64,000 bases of DNA from Lunularia cruciata (taxonomy: Eukaryota; Streptophyta; Marchantiopsida; Lunulariales; Lunulariaceae), in assembly GCA_948567375.1 (NCBI GenBank), contig OX419760.1, positions 27,528,001 to 27,592,000 of the forward strand, written 5' to 3'. The notes under the pieces were generated by a model, which worked only from the letters and a program-made list of their open reading frames with translations, did no database searches and was not told the DNA's origin. This document shows positions 1 to 9,569 of this stretch, one piece after another. Within the stretch, counting starts at the first letter, position 1, and the number at the start of each line of letters is the position of its first letter. The translations under genes were made by a program, and so were the position numbers.

Positions 1-282
1 ATAGTGTCATGCTCCCGACCACTAGAGGTCCCAACCTTTGTGTGAAAAACTCTCTCCACTTTGGTTGCAAGTCCACACGTCCTCTAGCTGCATCCCATGT
101 GGACAAGGGTGTAATCCAAGTAGCCCACGCTCACCTAGATGGACTCCAGGTAGACCACTCTCCCTAGTAGCTATTGGTTGTGTCCCAAGAATACCATGTC
201 CACTCGGTCCATCACCTCCCAACATGTGGCTGAATCATGGTGATATGCACAAGGCTCACAAGTGTCCAAGTGGTGATGCCTA
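1..282 (-). other. Sequence downstream of the methyltransferase, unrecognised
   Basis: After the methyltransferase stop the minus strand has a 67-codon open frame (225-22) rich in Gly, His and Leu, followed by in-frame stops. I recognise no domain. It may be a linker before an RT region outside the window. It resembles neither an LTR end nor a polypurine tract. Confidence 0.3.
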
Positions 283-1401
283 TCAAGCACATCCTATGCT
301 ACATGCCAATCCAAGGCTCATAATCCAGGTCAAATAGTTCAGGTCCATAGCCTGACCTAACACCTGATGCCTGGATGCCTCTGACACTGCTCGAATAGCG
401 GTAATACCAGTGCAAAAACCCATTTCCCGCTCTCTCTTATTGGTATTGGGCTCCACCAACTACTGTAACTGTGAGTCCCAAACAAGTCCAGGTCCTCCCT
501 CTCAAAAAGCATGAGAGCCTAGGAAACTCATGAGTGTGGGAAATGCAGCTCTAGGCTATCCAACAAGGTTCACCACTGCCATAGGTGACCTATCAGCCAC
601 TACCACTGTTTGAGACTGACGCCCAACATCCAAGATATCATCAACAAGAATGTGGTCAAGTCATTGAATCCCATCATAAGCACGCTGTAGAACCTCTCTA
701 GGTAAAAGGTTTATCCACCAAAGATGAAGATGATGAGCCCGTGATCCCATGCTTGTTGCATCTAACAATACAGCAGGTCCCATCCAAGAATGGACTTGAT
801 GTGTACTCGCCACCACTATGGTATGAGAATCACCCATCAAAGGAATGTTCGCTAAAAGGTAAGCTTGAGAAATAGACTGATGAACTTGAAGATGTTATAG
901 TATCCGTAACATCTCCCAAAACACACCAGAACAAGGATCTTGAAGATCCAAACCTCTACCAACACGTGTATGTCCCTAACATGGCCATCCAAAAATCACC
1001 AAGTGAATAGGCCCATGTCTCTCCAGATCATATGCCCCCATTAAGGAAATGTTTGCTGGTAGGGTCTTTTGGTAATCTTTGACTATTGACATTGGTAATA
1101 ACTCTGGATATTGATAGGCCAAGTGTGCCACATCATGTAGAAAGACTCGCCTAGCAATCTCATCTCTCTCTACATACAACTACCTCTGTACTCGTATACT
1201 TGCCTGTACTACCGCATCAAGTCCGGTGCTAATCCCACCAAACAATTTCAATAGACATATCCTTTCTATTGGATACTGCCAAGCAATGAGTGTGGTATCC
1301 AAAGGTGTCAAAGAAAATTGACTCTGGAGGCTCATCCTCACACTCATCTCCTGATGGTACGAAGGCTCCACTCCAAGCCTACTACACCAACTGATCTGCA
1401 T
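283..1401 (-). pseudogene. Retroelement-borne C5 cytosine DNA methyltransferase, broken
   Basis: The domain would transfer a methyl group from S-adenosylmethionine to carbon 5 of cytosine. Motifs appear in canonical order, unlike the rearranged plant DRM enzymes. Motif I is FGGISTG (1222-1242). Motif IV is GWPC, with the catalytic Cys at 979-981. The motif VI position reads ANIPL (about 838-852) where ENV is expected. The motif VIII position reads RAHHLHLWW (about 700-745). Motifs IX/X are MGFCTGIT (about 400-425) and LGQAMDLNYLTWI (322-360), with the stop at 283-285. Much of it (1401 to the stop at 976, then beyond) stays in one frame, interrupted by a TAG at 976-978 directly after the catalytic Cys and by further stops. 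It follows gag and protease on the same strand. About 370 codons is a plausible catalytic-domain length. It is inactive as it stands. Confidence 0.85.
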
Positions 1402-1850
1402 GCTGCTGCAATGCCTCCTCTAAACTCCACAATGGAACATCCAAGGTGGATGGAACAATCCCACTTGTACTCCAAATCTGAGTGATCTCCTCTAGTACTA
1501 GAGTATCCTCTGCATGGATATTCCCCTCCAACAAGTCACCAGGCCAAGTAACTGCACCATTGAAAGCTAAAATTGATGCTGCCATGGTCCCGGACTATAG
1601 TGAGCCAAGACTACCACTACTGAAGCGTACTGGTAGGTGATATACCCGTCCCTCACTAGACTGCCAACTTGGTCTATAGGAGGTTGTCTCCTCCCAATAG
1701 TCAATGCTGAAACCCATGGGGTATAACACTACTCCCCAACTAGCACATCATATGACTCAGCTATTGTCGCAATAGCCTGAGCTCTCACCACCAAGCTATC
1801 AGTCGGATGACCAGGTTGTACTTGGACAACAAGCTCCCCACGTGTGATGT
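1402..1850 (-). pseudogene. Linker between protease and methyltransferase (MT element)
   Basis: Minus-strand reading continues from the protease as a segment containing VRAQAIATIAESYDVLVG (about 1725-1790), the kind of DVLLG-like strand found near the end of retroviral-type proteases. It runs into a 67-codon open frame (1585-1382) in a different frame, then into the methyltransferase. At least one frameshift and several TAG stops lie here. No separate domain is recognised in the last 150 codons. Confidence 0.55.
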
Positions 1851-1851
1851 A

Positions 1852-2322
1852 CTATGTCGAACCACCACCTAGAGATGTCTGGATCTGAAATGGATACCTC
1901 TCCACATTGATCTTCCGTAACTCCAAACCGACAACTACAGCCATCTCCAACATAAGGGGCTGCACACCAGATTCTAACAAGACTCTTTGTGGTGTATAGA
2001 CCTTCCTTGAAGGTCCCACCAAACAGAAAATCCACCTCTGCTTATCCAATAGGACAACACTAGGTGTGAACCATGCTCTCTCAAAGGCTGGTCTAGTTGG
2101 CAACTCCTCTAATCTAGCCGTTGGTGCTTGCCATAAACCACTGGTTGCTGAACGGATCCCATGCTCCTCAACCAAGTCAACTCCACTACCAACCACCTTT
2201 GCTCTAGTAGTAGGAACCGCATCATTCCTACTCTCACATAATGTGATAGCCAACCGGAACATTGGGGTTGGGTCAACTCCCAATCTAAACATATCACTGG
2301 CCAAAAACAAAGGATGCCACAT
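1852..2322 (-). pseudogene. Retroelement aspartic protease (MT element), broken
   Basis: A 156-codon minus-strand open frame holds VLLESGVQPLML near residues 114-125. This fits the active-site loop of retroelement aspartic proteases, normally DSG or DTG; here the catalytic Asp position is Glu (1966-1974 encode ESG). The later stretch FQIQTSLGGGST fits the flap side of such enzymes. It lies between the gag zinc knuckles and the methyltransferase, the usual protease place. The Asp to Glu change alone should abolish normal catalysis. The assignment rests on one motif plus order. Confidence 0.65.
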
Positions 2323-2599
2323 AATCAGGTATGCCGCTTCCCAACATCATGCTAGACTCAGTTTGTGTAGTAGTAGGTGGCTGACTAGCAGGTAGTCCAT
2401 CATGCACTCCATCACCACCTCCCACACCTACACTGGGATGTTTAGGAGCCATGGATGTCATCTACAATACCTCAAATAGAGTGAAAGACTAGGGAATTCT
2501 GACCTGTCTCCCAACCTCTCCTCTCTATGGGTCCAATTCCATTGATGCTCCTCTAGGCTCTAGAGCATGTACTGCACTCCTAGTCATTGCTACAGATGC

Positions 2600-4261
2600 A
2601 TCCACCTGTGCTGCTCCACACATGAAGTCCAAAACATCTCTATTACCATCATATGAGGTGGAAGCCTTAGTACCCAAATCTGATCTCCTCTAAGCAATAG
2701 CTATACTAGCCAATCTTTGCTCCAACTACACAATCCAAGTAGCCATAACTATATCAGAAGTAAAGCTAGGTATTGCACCCCTACTAGATGTAGATCCTCT
2801 ACCACCACCTCTACCACCTCATCCTCCATGAATTGGAGCTCCTCTACTACCTACCATAGCAGCCCTACCACTATGTAACTCCGGGTGTAGGTCAAAACAT
2901 TGATCATCAGTGTGACCAAATCTATGGCAATGCTCACACTGCTTCTGTGCTGGCTATGATGCACCAGAGGTATCAAGTCCACTGTCCTGAGTACACTCTC
3001 TCCGATGGTGAGGTCCACCACAAGTCCAACAAGCAACACCACCACTCATTGGCTACTGCTGACCCAAAAATGAAAGTAAGGGTCTAACTCCACTAGGCCC
3101 TCCACTTGCTCCATAGGATCTAGGCTGTCTACATTGTCCTCAAAAACCAACTGGGCATGGTGCACTCTGCTGCACTCTAGAAGAAGTCACAGCCGTGGAT
3201 GAGGTCTCCCTACCAAATCAACATGTCACAACCCTCTCCTCCACCATGTTGAGCTCAATATGCTTAGCCAAACCAAAGACCACTGCCAAAGTAGGCAAAG
3301 TAGCCTATAACAACATAACATCACGAGCTCTATGTTGCAACTCCTTGTCTAGTATCCCATACCAAAACTAGACTGCTTGGGCCTCAATAACTCCTTGAAT
3401 GAAACTGATCAGCCGCCTCATGCGAGTGTATGCCTCATGTAGGCTCTTTCCAACCTTCCGTTGGAACTCTTGCAAGCTCCTCAACTTGTTAGCCCGCACT
3501 CCTTGGTAGTTCTACCTCAAACACTAGAAAAACTCCACCATGGGGTTAAATCCCGATACCACACCACCTCTTGTAGCAGTACCTCCACTTGTAGTAGCAC
3601 TATCTCCAACTAGTGCACCTCTATTAGCTCCACTAACACTACTCGAGCTAGAACTCATAGGTACAGCCAATCTACTCTTGGCCACCAAATCAGATGTGAT
3701 AGAGACATAGTTTGGAGACCAATATTGTCTCTATAACTTGATCTCCTCCAAATGAGCTCTCTTGAACTCATGGTAGTCATCCATTGGCGGATCCTCCAGA
3801 TGCTAAAACAACCCCTTCCATGCCATGAAGAGTGTAAACAAAGTCGGGTTCCGCATCTGCTGTAGATCACACCAACTATCGAACTCCTAGAGGAAGTCAT
3901 CCAACTCAATGGTACCCACTGTACCAAGGTAGTGCCTAGGGCCTTTGGAGGCCCTATAAATCAAGTCCATGTCCAACAACAACGGTGCAGACACACCAAG
4001 TGCACTCTCAACTGAATCAGCTCCTGTGTTAAACTCCAACTCAGAGTCAATCTCCTCCGTCACTGGGACCTGAGATATAGGCTGATACCAAGTACCACTC
4101 CGAGTAAACCCACTGCGTACTGCAAGGCTATCTCTTATGGAATCCCCAAAGAACTCAGTAGTGGTAAAGTAACCGCAACCGCAAACTACAATAGCAAACC
4201 AGAACCACAAATTGCAACCGCAAGTCGTAAGCCCAAGTACCCCACCAAGTGCCAACACCAA
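2600..4261 (-). pseudogene. Gag polyprotein region with two zinc knuckles (MT element), broken
   Basis: Minus-strand translation gives a gag-type capsid region. A helix-rich stretch includes DDYHEFKRAHLEEIKL (about 3735-3785) and SLHEAYTRMRRLISFIQG (about 3395-3455). Two CCHC knuckles follow: CWTCGGPHHRREC (2993-3031, spacing C-2-C-3-H-4-C) and CEHCHRFGHTDDQC (2897-2938, spacing C-2-C-4-H-4-C), the latter trailed by FDLHPEL as in many plant gag proteins. Several in-frame TAG stops sit where Gln or Trp would fit. The start is uncertain: the first Met of the upstream open frame is at 4261, but a repetitive Cys/Trp-rich stretch follows it and may be non-coding. Gag would bind RNA and form the particle. 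Confidence 0.8.
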
Positions 4262-4572
4262 CTAAGCACCACCCACTAATGTAACTCTAACCAAGATAAC
4301 TACACTAGAGGAAAGGGCAACTTGTAACCTACCATCACAACACGCACTCTCACGGTCTGCAAGTCATCACTTCCTGCTTCACCAAAAAGAAACAAAGATA
4401 GTCTGATTGGTCATCACTTCAGCCTCACTACCAAGAGCACACCAGAGCACCAACGCTCAAAAGTCAGGGCACCTCTAACAAACATGGTGCACAAATAGGA
4501 AGTAGAGAATGGAAGGGTTCCAATCACAAGAAATCTAAACAAAAACCCTCCATCTCATAAAACAACACGGGA
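4262..4572 (-). other. Leader region of the MT element
   Basis: This stretch between the probable primer-binding site and the first gag open frame shows no clear coding signal. It is the expected place of the untranslated leader. Short C/A-rich repeats such as CCGCAA occur just inside gag at 4160-4230. Confidence 0.4.
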
Positions 4573-4587
4573 CTGACTCTGCCACCA
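4573..4587 (-). promoter_or_regulatory. Primer-binding-site-like sequence (MT element)
   Basis: On the minus strand this reads TGGTGGCAGAGTCAG, 12 of 15 bases like the initiator Met-tRNA binding site TGGTATCAGAGCCAG (compared by eye). It lies next to a candidate LTR end (AATGCCA) and upstream of gag. The mismatches leave the true primer tRNA open. Confidence 0.45.
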
Positions 4588-4589
4588 TT

Positions 4590-5905
4590 TGGCATTTGAC
4601 ATAAGAGAAGTTTGTATCTAGGTCCTAAGCTACCAAGATCACCAAGAATGGGATCAAATTGCTTCTCCTAGCCAAACCTACAAGTGTATAGATAAGAGTG
4701 GCACAATCATTAGGACAACAAGTGAGGGCGGACCAGTTGGCTAGGGCACTAGTCTAGGAACAAGAGATCTATGGATCAAACCCTGTTGCGCACAATCTAG
4801 CAAGAAAGGCAGATTTGGCCAACCAATGACCAAGATCTACTCTAGACTAGCTAGCCTCACACCAACAAGTTGGCTTGCTGGCCCTTCTAGGCCTTCATAG
4901 CCCACAGCCCTATGGCTCAAAGCCGCTAAACACCAAAATTCAGCCAAATGAGGCCTTTCTTCTTGCCACTTCGAACCTCCTCCAAAATTTGGCCAAACTC
5001 CTCCAAACTAGCGAAACTCCTCCAAATCTGGCCAAAATCTGACGTAAACTCCAACCAAAATTTGACATAAACCCTAAAGTTGGCTGACCGCCAAATCACC
5101 CACTAACTCTTCACTCAAGCCAAATTGAAAACATAGGTTTCTCCAAATCACAAATTCACAAGAATAGCTTCCCAACTCCACCTTCAATTTTACTTTCTGA
5201 GTGCAACTCGCAACAAATTGGTCCTACCTTCACCTCCTAAGCTCAAAATCACAGCCACTGCTCAAAATTTGCTCCTTCTATGCTCAAAAATTGGCCAGCG
5301 CTTCCGCACACCGTCTCCTTTATTGCCAAATCTCCATCAAGCAACGAGCTTCTACACACCAGGGAAAAACTGAACTTCAATCAAGCTACCAATGATGCAC
5401 CGAGCTTGGAGATACCACCAACACTCAAAGTTCTTGTACCCAATTTCCCCTTGATTTCACTTCTTTGATATAATCAGATTGTTTACCACTCTCAACTCAA
5501 CTCAACTCAGATCAATACTTGATTTGTCACTCTATAAATTGCCAACAACTGAGCATTGATTACAATCAAGCCACACCCAATCTAGCTAAGAGAATCCAGG
5601 TGATGCTCGCTGGCCTCTGTCCACCATAGCCAAGAACTCGAAGGCTCAACATCAAAGAAGTGAGCTCTCTGGAGCTGCACTTCAAAAGTATACCCCTTGG
5701 ACTCGAGCTAGGTCTGAACCCTAATGGTCCCGCTGATTGCACACTTGATAGTGCAAATGGTGCAAAGTGATGGTAGGCCCTACCATGAATTCAGTACCCC
5801 AAACACAAAATCTAACCGTTGGAAAGTAGTCTTTGAGAAATTGCTAAAATAACTCTAACTACTATCATTGAAACTCTAGTGTCCGAGCAATCTAGATGCG
5901 ACAAT
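4590..5905 (-). repeat. Probable 5' LTR of the MT element
   Basis: The segment starts on the plus strand with TGGCATT, next to the primer-binding-site candidate, and has no gag-like coding. The right end is set only by the start of CV-1 sequence near 5925, and I cannot confirm a matching TG...CA end or target duplication because the other LTR is outside the window. Short open frames inside it (5201-5468) show no recognised domain. About 1.3 kb would be a normal LTR length. Confidence 0.4.
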
Positions 5906-5930
5906 ACAAATGGCGTGATATCCTTGATGC

Positions 5931-5993
5931 CCTATCACGATAACCTGATTTCCTATCATGATGACCTGATTTCCTATCATGATGACCTGATTT
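5931..5993 (+). repeat. Three tandem 21-bp units in pol (CV-1)
   Basis: The unit CCTATCATGATGACCTGATTT occurs at 5931-5951 (three mismatches or fewer), 5952-5972 and 5973-5993. In frame it encodes LSRRPDL-type residues, with both Arg codons now TGA. Other CV copies have a single unit here. Confidence 0.85.
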
Positions 5994-7509
5994 GAAGTCT
6001 TTTCCTCTCATCACAATAGCAATTACAACAATGTCATTTGACTCCAAAGTCCAAATCAAGTGTAAGACAACTCTACAACAAGATCCCTTCTTTCAGATGG
6101 TACAAGGTTATCTTGCAACATACAATGAGTACAACACTTTCTCTTACAAGGAAGGCCTTCTATTCCATGAGGACCGGATCTATGTTCTAGCCAAGGATGA
6201 TCTCCAACTTGTGCACCTCCAAGAAGCCCATGACTTACCAATCGCTGGTCACATGGGTGTGAACAAGACCTTGGGTACTCTCCAATGCCAATGATGGTGG
6301 CCTAATATGACATGAGATGGTTGAGAGTTTGTTTGATCGAGTGAGAGTTGCCAATGCAACAAGGCCAACAACCAAAAACCGAGTGGACTCCTTCAACCAC
6401 TCCCTATTCCATCTACTCAATGGGAACATGTGAGCTTGGATCTCATCATGTCCTTACCCAAGACAAAGCAAGGTCACATAGCAATCATGGTGTTTGTGGA
6501 TAAGCTTAGTAAGCAAATCTATTTAGCACCAACCTTTGATACCATGGATGCTCCAACATTGGCGCAAATCTACTTCGACACTATCTTCAAGCATCATGGG
6601 ATGCCTTGTGTACTCATCTCTAATTAGGATCCTCAATTCATTGGGAAATTTTGGTAAGCACTCTTCTAGATACTTGGTACCAAACTTGCTTTGTCCACAA
6701 CCTATCATCCTCAAATTGATGAACAAGCTAAATGTGCAAATCGTACCTTAGGAGATATGATTTGTGCCTTCATCAACATCCACCATACCAATCGGGATGA
6801 ATGTCTTGTAGCTTTAGAGTTTGCATATAATAATTCTAAATAGGTAAGCACCAGATTCTCTCCTTTCTTCCTCAATTTTGGCCAAGATCCACTTTTTCCA
6901 TATTTCCTTCTTGCTTCTCCTCTATCTTATGTCCCTCATTTTTTTACCTTCTTGACCACCATATCCCAATCCTTCCAACAAGCTAATCTCCTTGTTGCTC
7001 AGAATTGGCATAACAATATGCAAACCACCATCGTCATGATCTCACTTTTCAAGTTGATGATAAGGTCATGTTCTCCTCTAATAACTAACCCCTGCCACTT
7101 CATACCCAAGTTTGTAAACTTACCCCTAATTGGATAGGACCCTTTGATGTCACCCAAATTATCTCTCTTGTTGCTTACCGACTTGCCTTGCCTTGTCATA
7201 TGCATATTTATCCTATCTTTCATATTTCCAAGTTGAAACCCTTTGTTCCTAACCCATCTTCTTTTTCCTCTTGTGTCCAACCTCCTCCTCATCCCATCCC
7301 TATCAATGATCATGAGGAGTCTGAAGTTGATTGTATCCTTGCACATCACTATATTCAACGAGGTCATTGACAACATACAAAGTACAAGGTCCTTTGGAAA
7401 GGGTATCCTTTTCATGATGCCACATGGGAATCTCTTTCTCATCTCCAAAATGCACAGAAAACCATCTAGGAGTTTGAATCTTCAATGGTGATGAGGACAT
7501 CACCAACTA

Positions 7510-7523
7510 GCGGTGGGAGAATA
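7510..7523 (+). promoter_or_regulatory. Polypurine tract of CV-1
   Basis: The purine-rich GCGGTGGGAGAATA lies directly before the LTR start TGTAACA. This is the usual plus-strand primer position for LTR elements. Confidence 0.6.
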
Positions 7524-7925
7524 TGTAACAATAAGGAGTTTAGCAACAAATTTAGTTAGGACTCAAGAAGTAGTAAATTGGACAAATTAGCCTAGAATAT
7601 TCCAAAAGTATCTAGGAGCTTCTTGGGAAGCTTCCTAACTAGCTTAGCTTGCACCCCAAGTAGATAGCTTCTAGAACCTTGCAACTAGCTTAGCTTGCAT
7701 GCTAAGTAAGCAACTTGGCTTACACTCCAAGAAACTAGTTAACTTGGCTTACACTCAAAGAAAGTGGCTTAAGGAAGCTTCTTGAGAAGCTCCTGAAGGC
7801 CTTGTATAATCTCTATAAATACCAAAGCCAAGGCTCATGCTAGGCATTTGGAGTTTCACTCATTCAAGTGCTCCAATGTGATCTTCCATTCTCTTATTTC
7901 TCTCCTCAATCTTGGGTCTTTTACA
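7524..7925 (+). repeat. LTR of CV-1 (plus orientation)
   Basis: The 402-bp LTR starts TGTAACA and ends TTACA. It contains many GAAGCTTC-type repeats and a TATA box, TATAAATACC, at about 7814-7823. The CTCTTATTTCTCTCC box near the end is shared with all CV LTRs. It is followed with no gap by pol sequence of CV-2. The perfect four-unit heat-shock element of the complete copies is eroded here. Confidence 0.85.
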
Positions 7926-8946
7926 ATGATGACATAATTTGAAGTCTCTTCTTCTCATCACAATGGCAATTATGATAGTACCAATTGACTCAAAAATCCA
8001 AATTGAGTTTAGTACCACTTTACAACAAGACTTCCTTTTTTCAGATGGTACAAGGTTGCCTTGCAAACAAGGAACACAACACCTTCTCCTTCAAGGAAGT
8101 CTTTGTATTTTGTGAGAATTGGATCTATATTCCAACCAAGGATGCTCTACGACTTATGCGCCTTCAAGAAGCCCATGACTTACCAATTGCTGGTCACATG
8201 GATGTGGACCCTACAACACCAATGGTGGTGGTCCAACATGGCACAAGATGTTTGAGAGTTTGTCTAGTCTTGTGAGAGCTACCAACATAACAAGGCCAAC
8301 AACCAAAAACTAAGTGGTCTTATTCAACCAATTCCCATTCTATTTGCTTGATAAGAACATGTGAGCTTAGATCTCATCACATCCTTGCCCAAGACAAAGA
8401 AAGGTCACACAACAATCATAGTGTTTGTCAATAAGCTTAGTAAGCAAGTCCATTTGGCACCAACTTTTGATACAATCTGTGCTCTAACATTAGCCCAGAT
8501 CTACTTTGATAATGTCTTCAAGCATCATGAGATGTCTTGTGTACTCATCTTTGTCTGTGATCCTTGATTCACCAAAAAAATTTGGTAAGCATTCTTCAAG
8601 CTACTCGGCACCAAGTTTGCTTTGTCCATGGCTATCATCTCAAATTGATAGACAAACCAAATGTGCAAAATGCACCTTGGAAGATATGTTTTGTGCCTTT
8701 GTTAACATTCACCATACCAATTGGGATGAATGTCTTGCAATTTCTGAGTTTTCCTATAATAATTCCAAATAAGCAAGCACTAAATTCTCTCCTTTCTTCC
8801 TTAATTTTGGCCAAGACCTACTTGTTCTAGATTCTCTTCTTACTCCTCCATCTCATGTCCCTAATACTTCCACCTCCTTGATCACAATATCCCAATCCCT
8901 ACAACAAGCCAAATCTCATCTCCTTGCTACTCAAAATCATCAAAAC
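7926..8946 (+). pseudogene. CV-2 pol, left part (integrase), interrupted by CV-3
   Basis: It starts at almost the same pol position as CV-1 (GATGACATAATTTGAAG matches the CV-1 start region) and runs through integrase: SLDLITSLPKTKKGH near 8363-8405 and DRQTKCAKCTLEDM near 8647-8690. The catalytic Glu reads Lys (8659-8661). The reading is broken at 8946 by the inserted CV-3 and resumes at 14532. Stops and frameshifts are frequent. Confidence 0.8.
8942..8946. repeat. Target-site duplication AAAAC, left copy (CV-3)
   Basis: AAAAC directly precedes the CV-3 element end and is repeated exactly at 14527-14531 on the other side, a 5-bp duplication normal for LTR retroelement integration. Confidence 0.85.
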
Positions 8947-9349
8947 TATACAAGACCAAGACCAAGGAGAGAAATAGGAGAATGAGAGATCACATTGGGA
9001 TACTTGAACATGAGTAAATTTCAAATGCCTAACATGAGCTTTGGTTTTGGTATTTATAAGGAGCATACAAGGCTCTTGAGAAACTTCCTTGAGCCTTTTT
9101 CTTGGAGTGCAAGCCAAGTTAACCATGAAGCTTCACAAAAAACTTCTTTCTAGAAGCCGCTTAATTGGCTTGCAAGCTTAGCTAGTTGGAAGCTTCTAGA
9201 AGCTTCCTTCTAGAAGCTATTTACTTGGGGTGCAAGCTAAGCTAGTTGGGAAGCTTCCTAGATATTTCTAGAATATTCTAGGTTAATTTAACCTATTCAC
9301 TACTTTGTTGACCCTAACTAACTTTGTTACTAAACTCCATATTGTTACA
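8947..9349 (-). repeat. 3' LTR of CV-3
   Basis: A 403-bp LTR in minus orientation. Its ends TATACAAG...GTTACA correspond to TGTAAAAG...GTTACA in better copies. It carries a perfect GAAGCTTCTAGAAGCTTC at 9189-9206 and the TATTTATA box (TATAAATA on the minus strand) near 9052. Confidence 0.85.
9189..9206. promoter_or_regulatory. Perfect four-unit heat-shock element in CV-3 3' LTR
   Basis: GAAGCTTCTAGAAGCTTC fits GAAnnTTCnnGAAnnTTC, the binding pattern of heat-shock factors, with no mismatch. It lies upstream of the LTR TATA box in the element's reading direction. Function is inferred from the motif only. Confidence 0.6.
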
Positions 9350-9379
9350 TATTCTCCCACTGCTAGTTGGTGATGTCCT

Positions 9380-9565
9380 TGTTTCCATTGAAGCTTCAAA
9401 CTCCTAGATGAAAGTTTTTGTGTTTTGGAGATGAGAAAGAAGTTCCCATGTGGCATCATGAAGGGGATACCCAAAGGACCTTGTACTACATATGTTGTTG
9501 ACGGCCTCGTTGAATGTGACAATGCGCAAAGATACAATCAATTTCATATTCCTCATGATCATTGA
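9380..9565 (-). pseudogene. CV-3 chromodomain
   Basis: The minus strand encodes, in mixed frames, text such as EIDCIFAHCHIQRGRQQH and a WKGYP/DATWE-like segment followed by LSHLQN, matching the chromodomain that ends chromovirus pol. Chromodomains bind modified histones and steer integration. Frameshifts break it. Confidence 0.65.
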
Positions 9566-9569
9566 TAGG

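Larger units (their letters stand above)
1..5905 (-). mobile_element. MT: decayed LTR retroelement carrying a DNA methyltransferase (5' part)
   Basis: Reading the minus strand from right to left, one finds a probable LTR (about 5905-4590), a primer-binding-site-like sequence (4573-4587), a gag region with two zinc knuckles (about 4261-2600), an aspartic protease (about 2322-1650) and a C5 cytosine methyltransferase (1401-283). The parts are collinear and almost contiguous, so I read them as one polyprotein-type element whose RT and integrase would lie to the left of base 1. All parts are broken by in-frame stops and at least two frame changes. Retroelements carrying cytosine methyltransferases are known (from memory) from dinoflagellates and charophyte algae. 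Assignment to Ty3/gypsy is unproven here because no RT is visible. Confidence 0.75.
5925..7523 (+). pseudogene. CV-1: 3' half of chromodomain Ty3/gypsy pol (RNase H end to chromodomain)
   Basis: The plus strand begins at the RNase H/integrase linker (LDALSR...PDLKS). It continues through the integrase zinc region (HDLPIAGHMGVNKTL near 6220-6280), the core (SLDLIMSLPKTKQGH near 6432-6475; HPQIDEQAKCANRTL near 6700-6750) and an integrase C-terminal part, to a chromodomain (about 7310-7490, with DATWESLSHLQNA-like text in mixed frames). Gag, protease and RT are missing. Many stops and frameshifts are present. The catalytic Glu of the DDE triad reads Lys (6730-6732). It ends at the polypurine tract before the 7524 LTR. 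Confidence 0.8.

Noticed and set aside
1-1401. MT methyltransferase as a host gene (CMT, DRM, DNMT)
   Set aside because: No chromodomain, BAH or UBA text is seen, and gag plus protease lie directly upstream on the same strand; motif order also excludes DRM.
2066-2395. 109-codon plus-strand open frame
   Set aside because: Antisense to the MT protease region, whose minus-strand frame has the motif; no domain on the plus strand.
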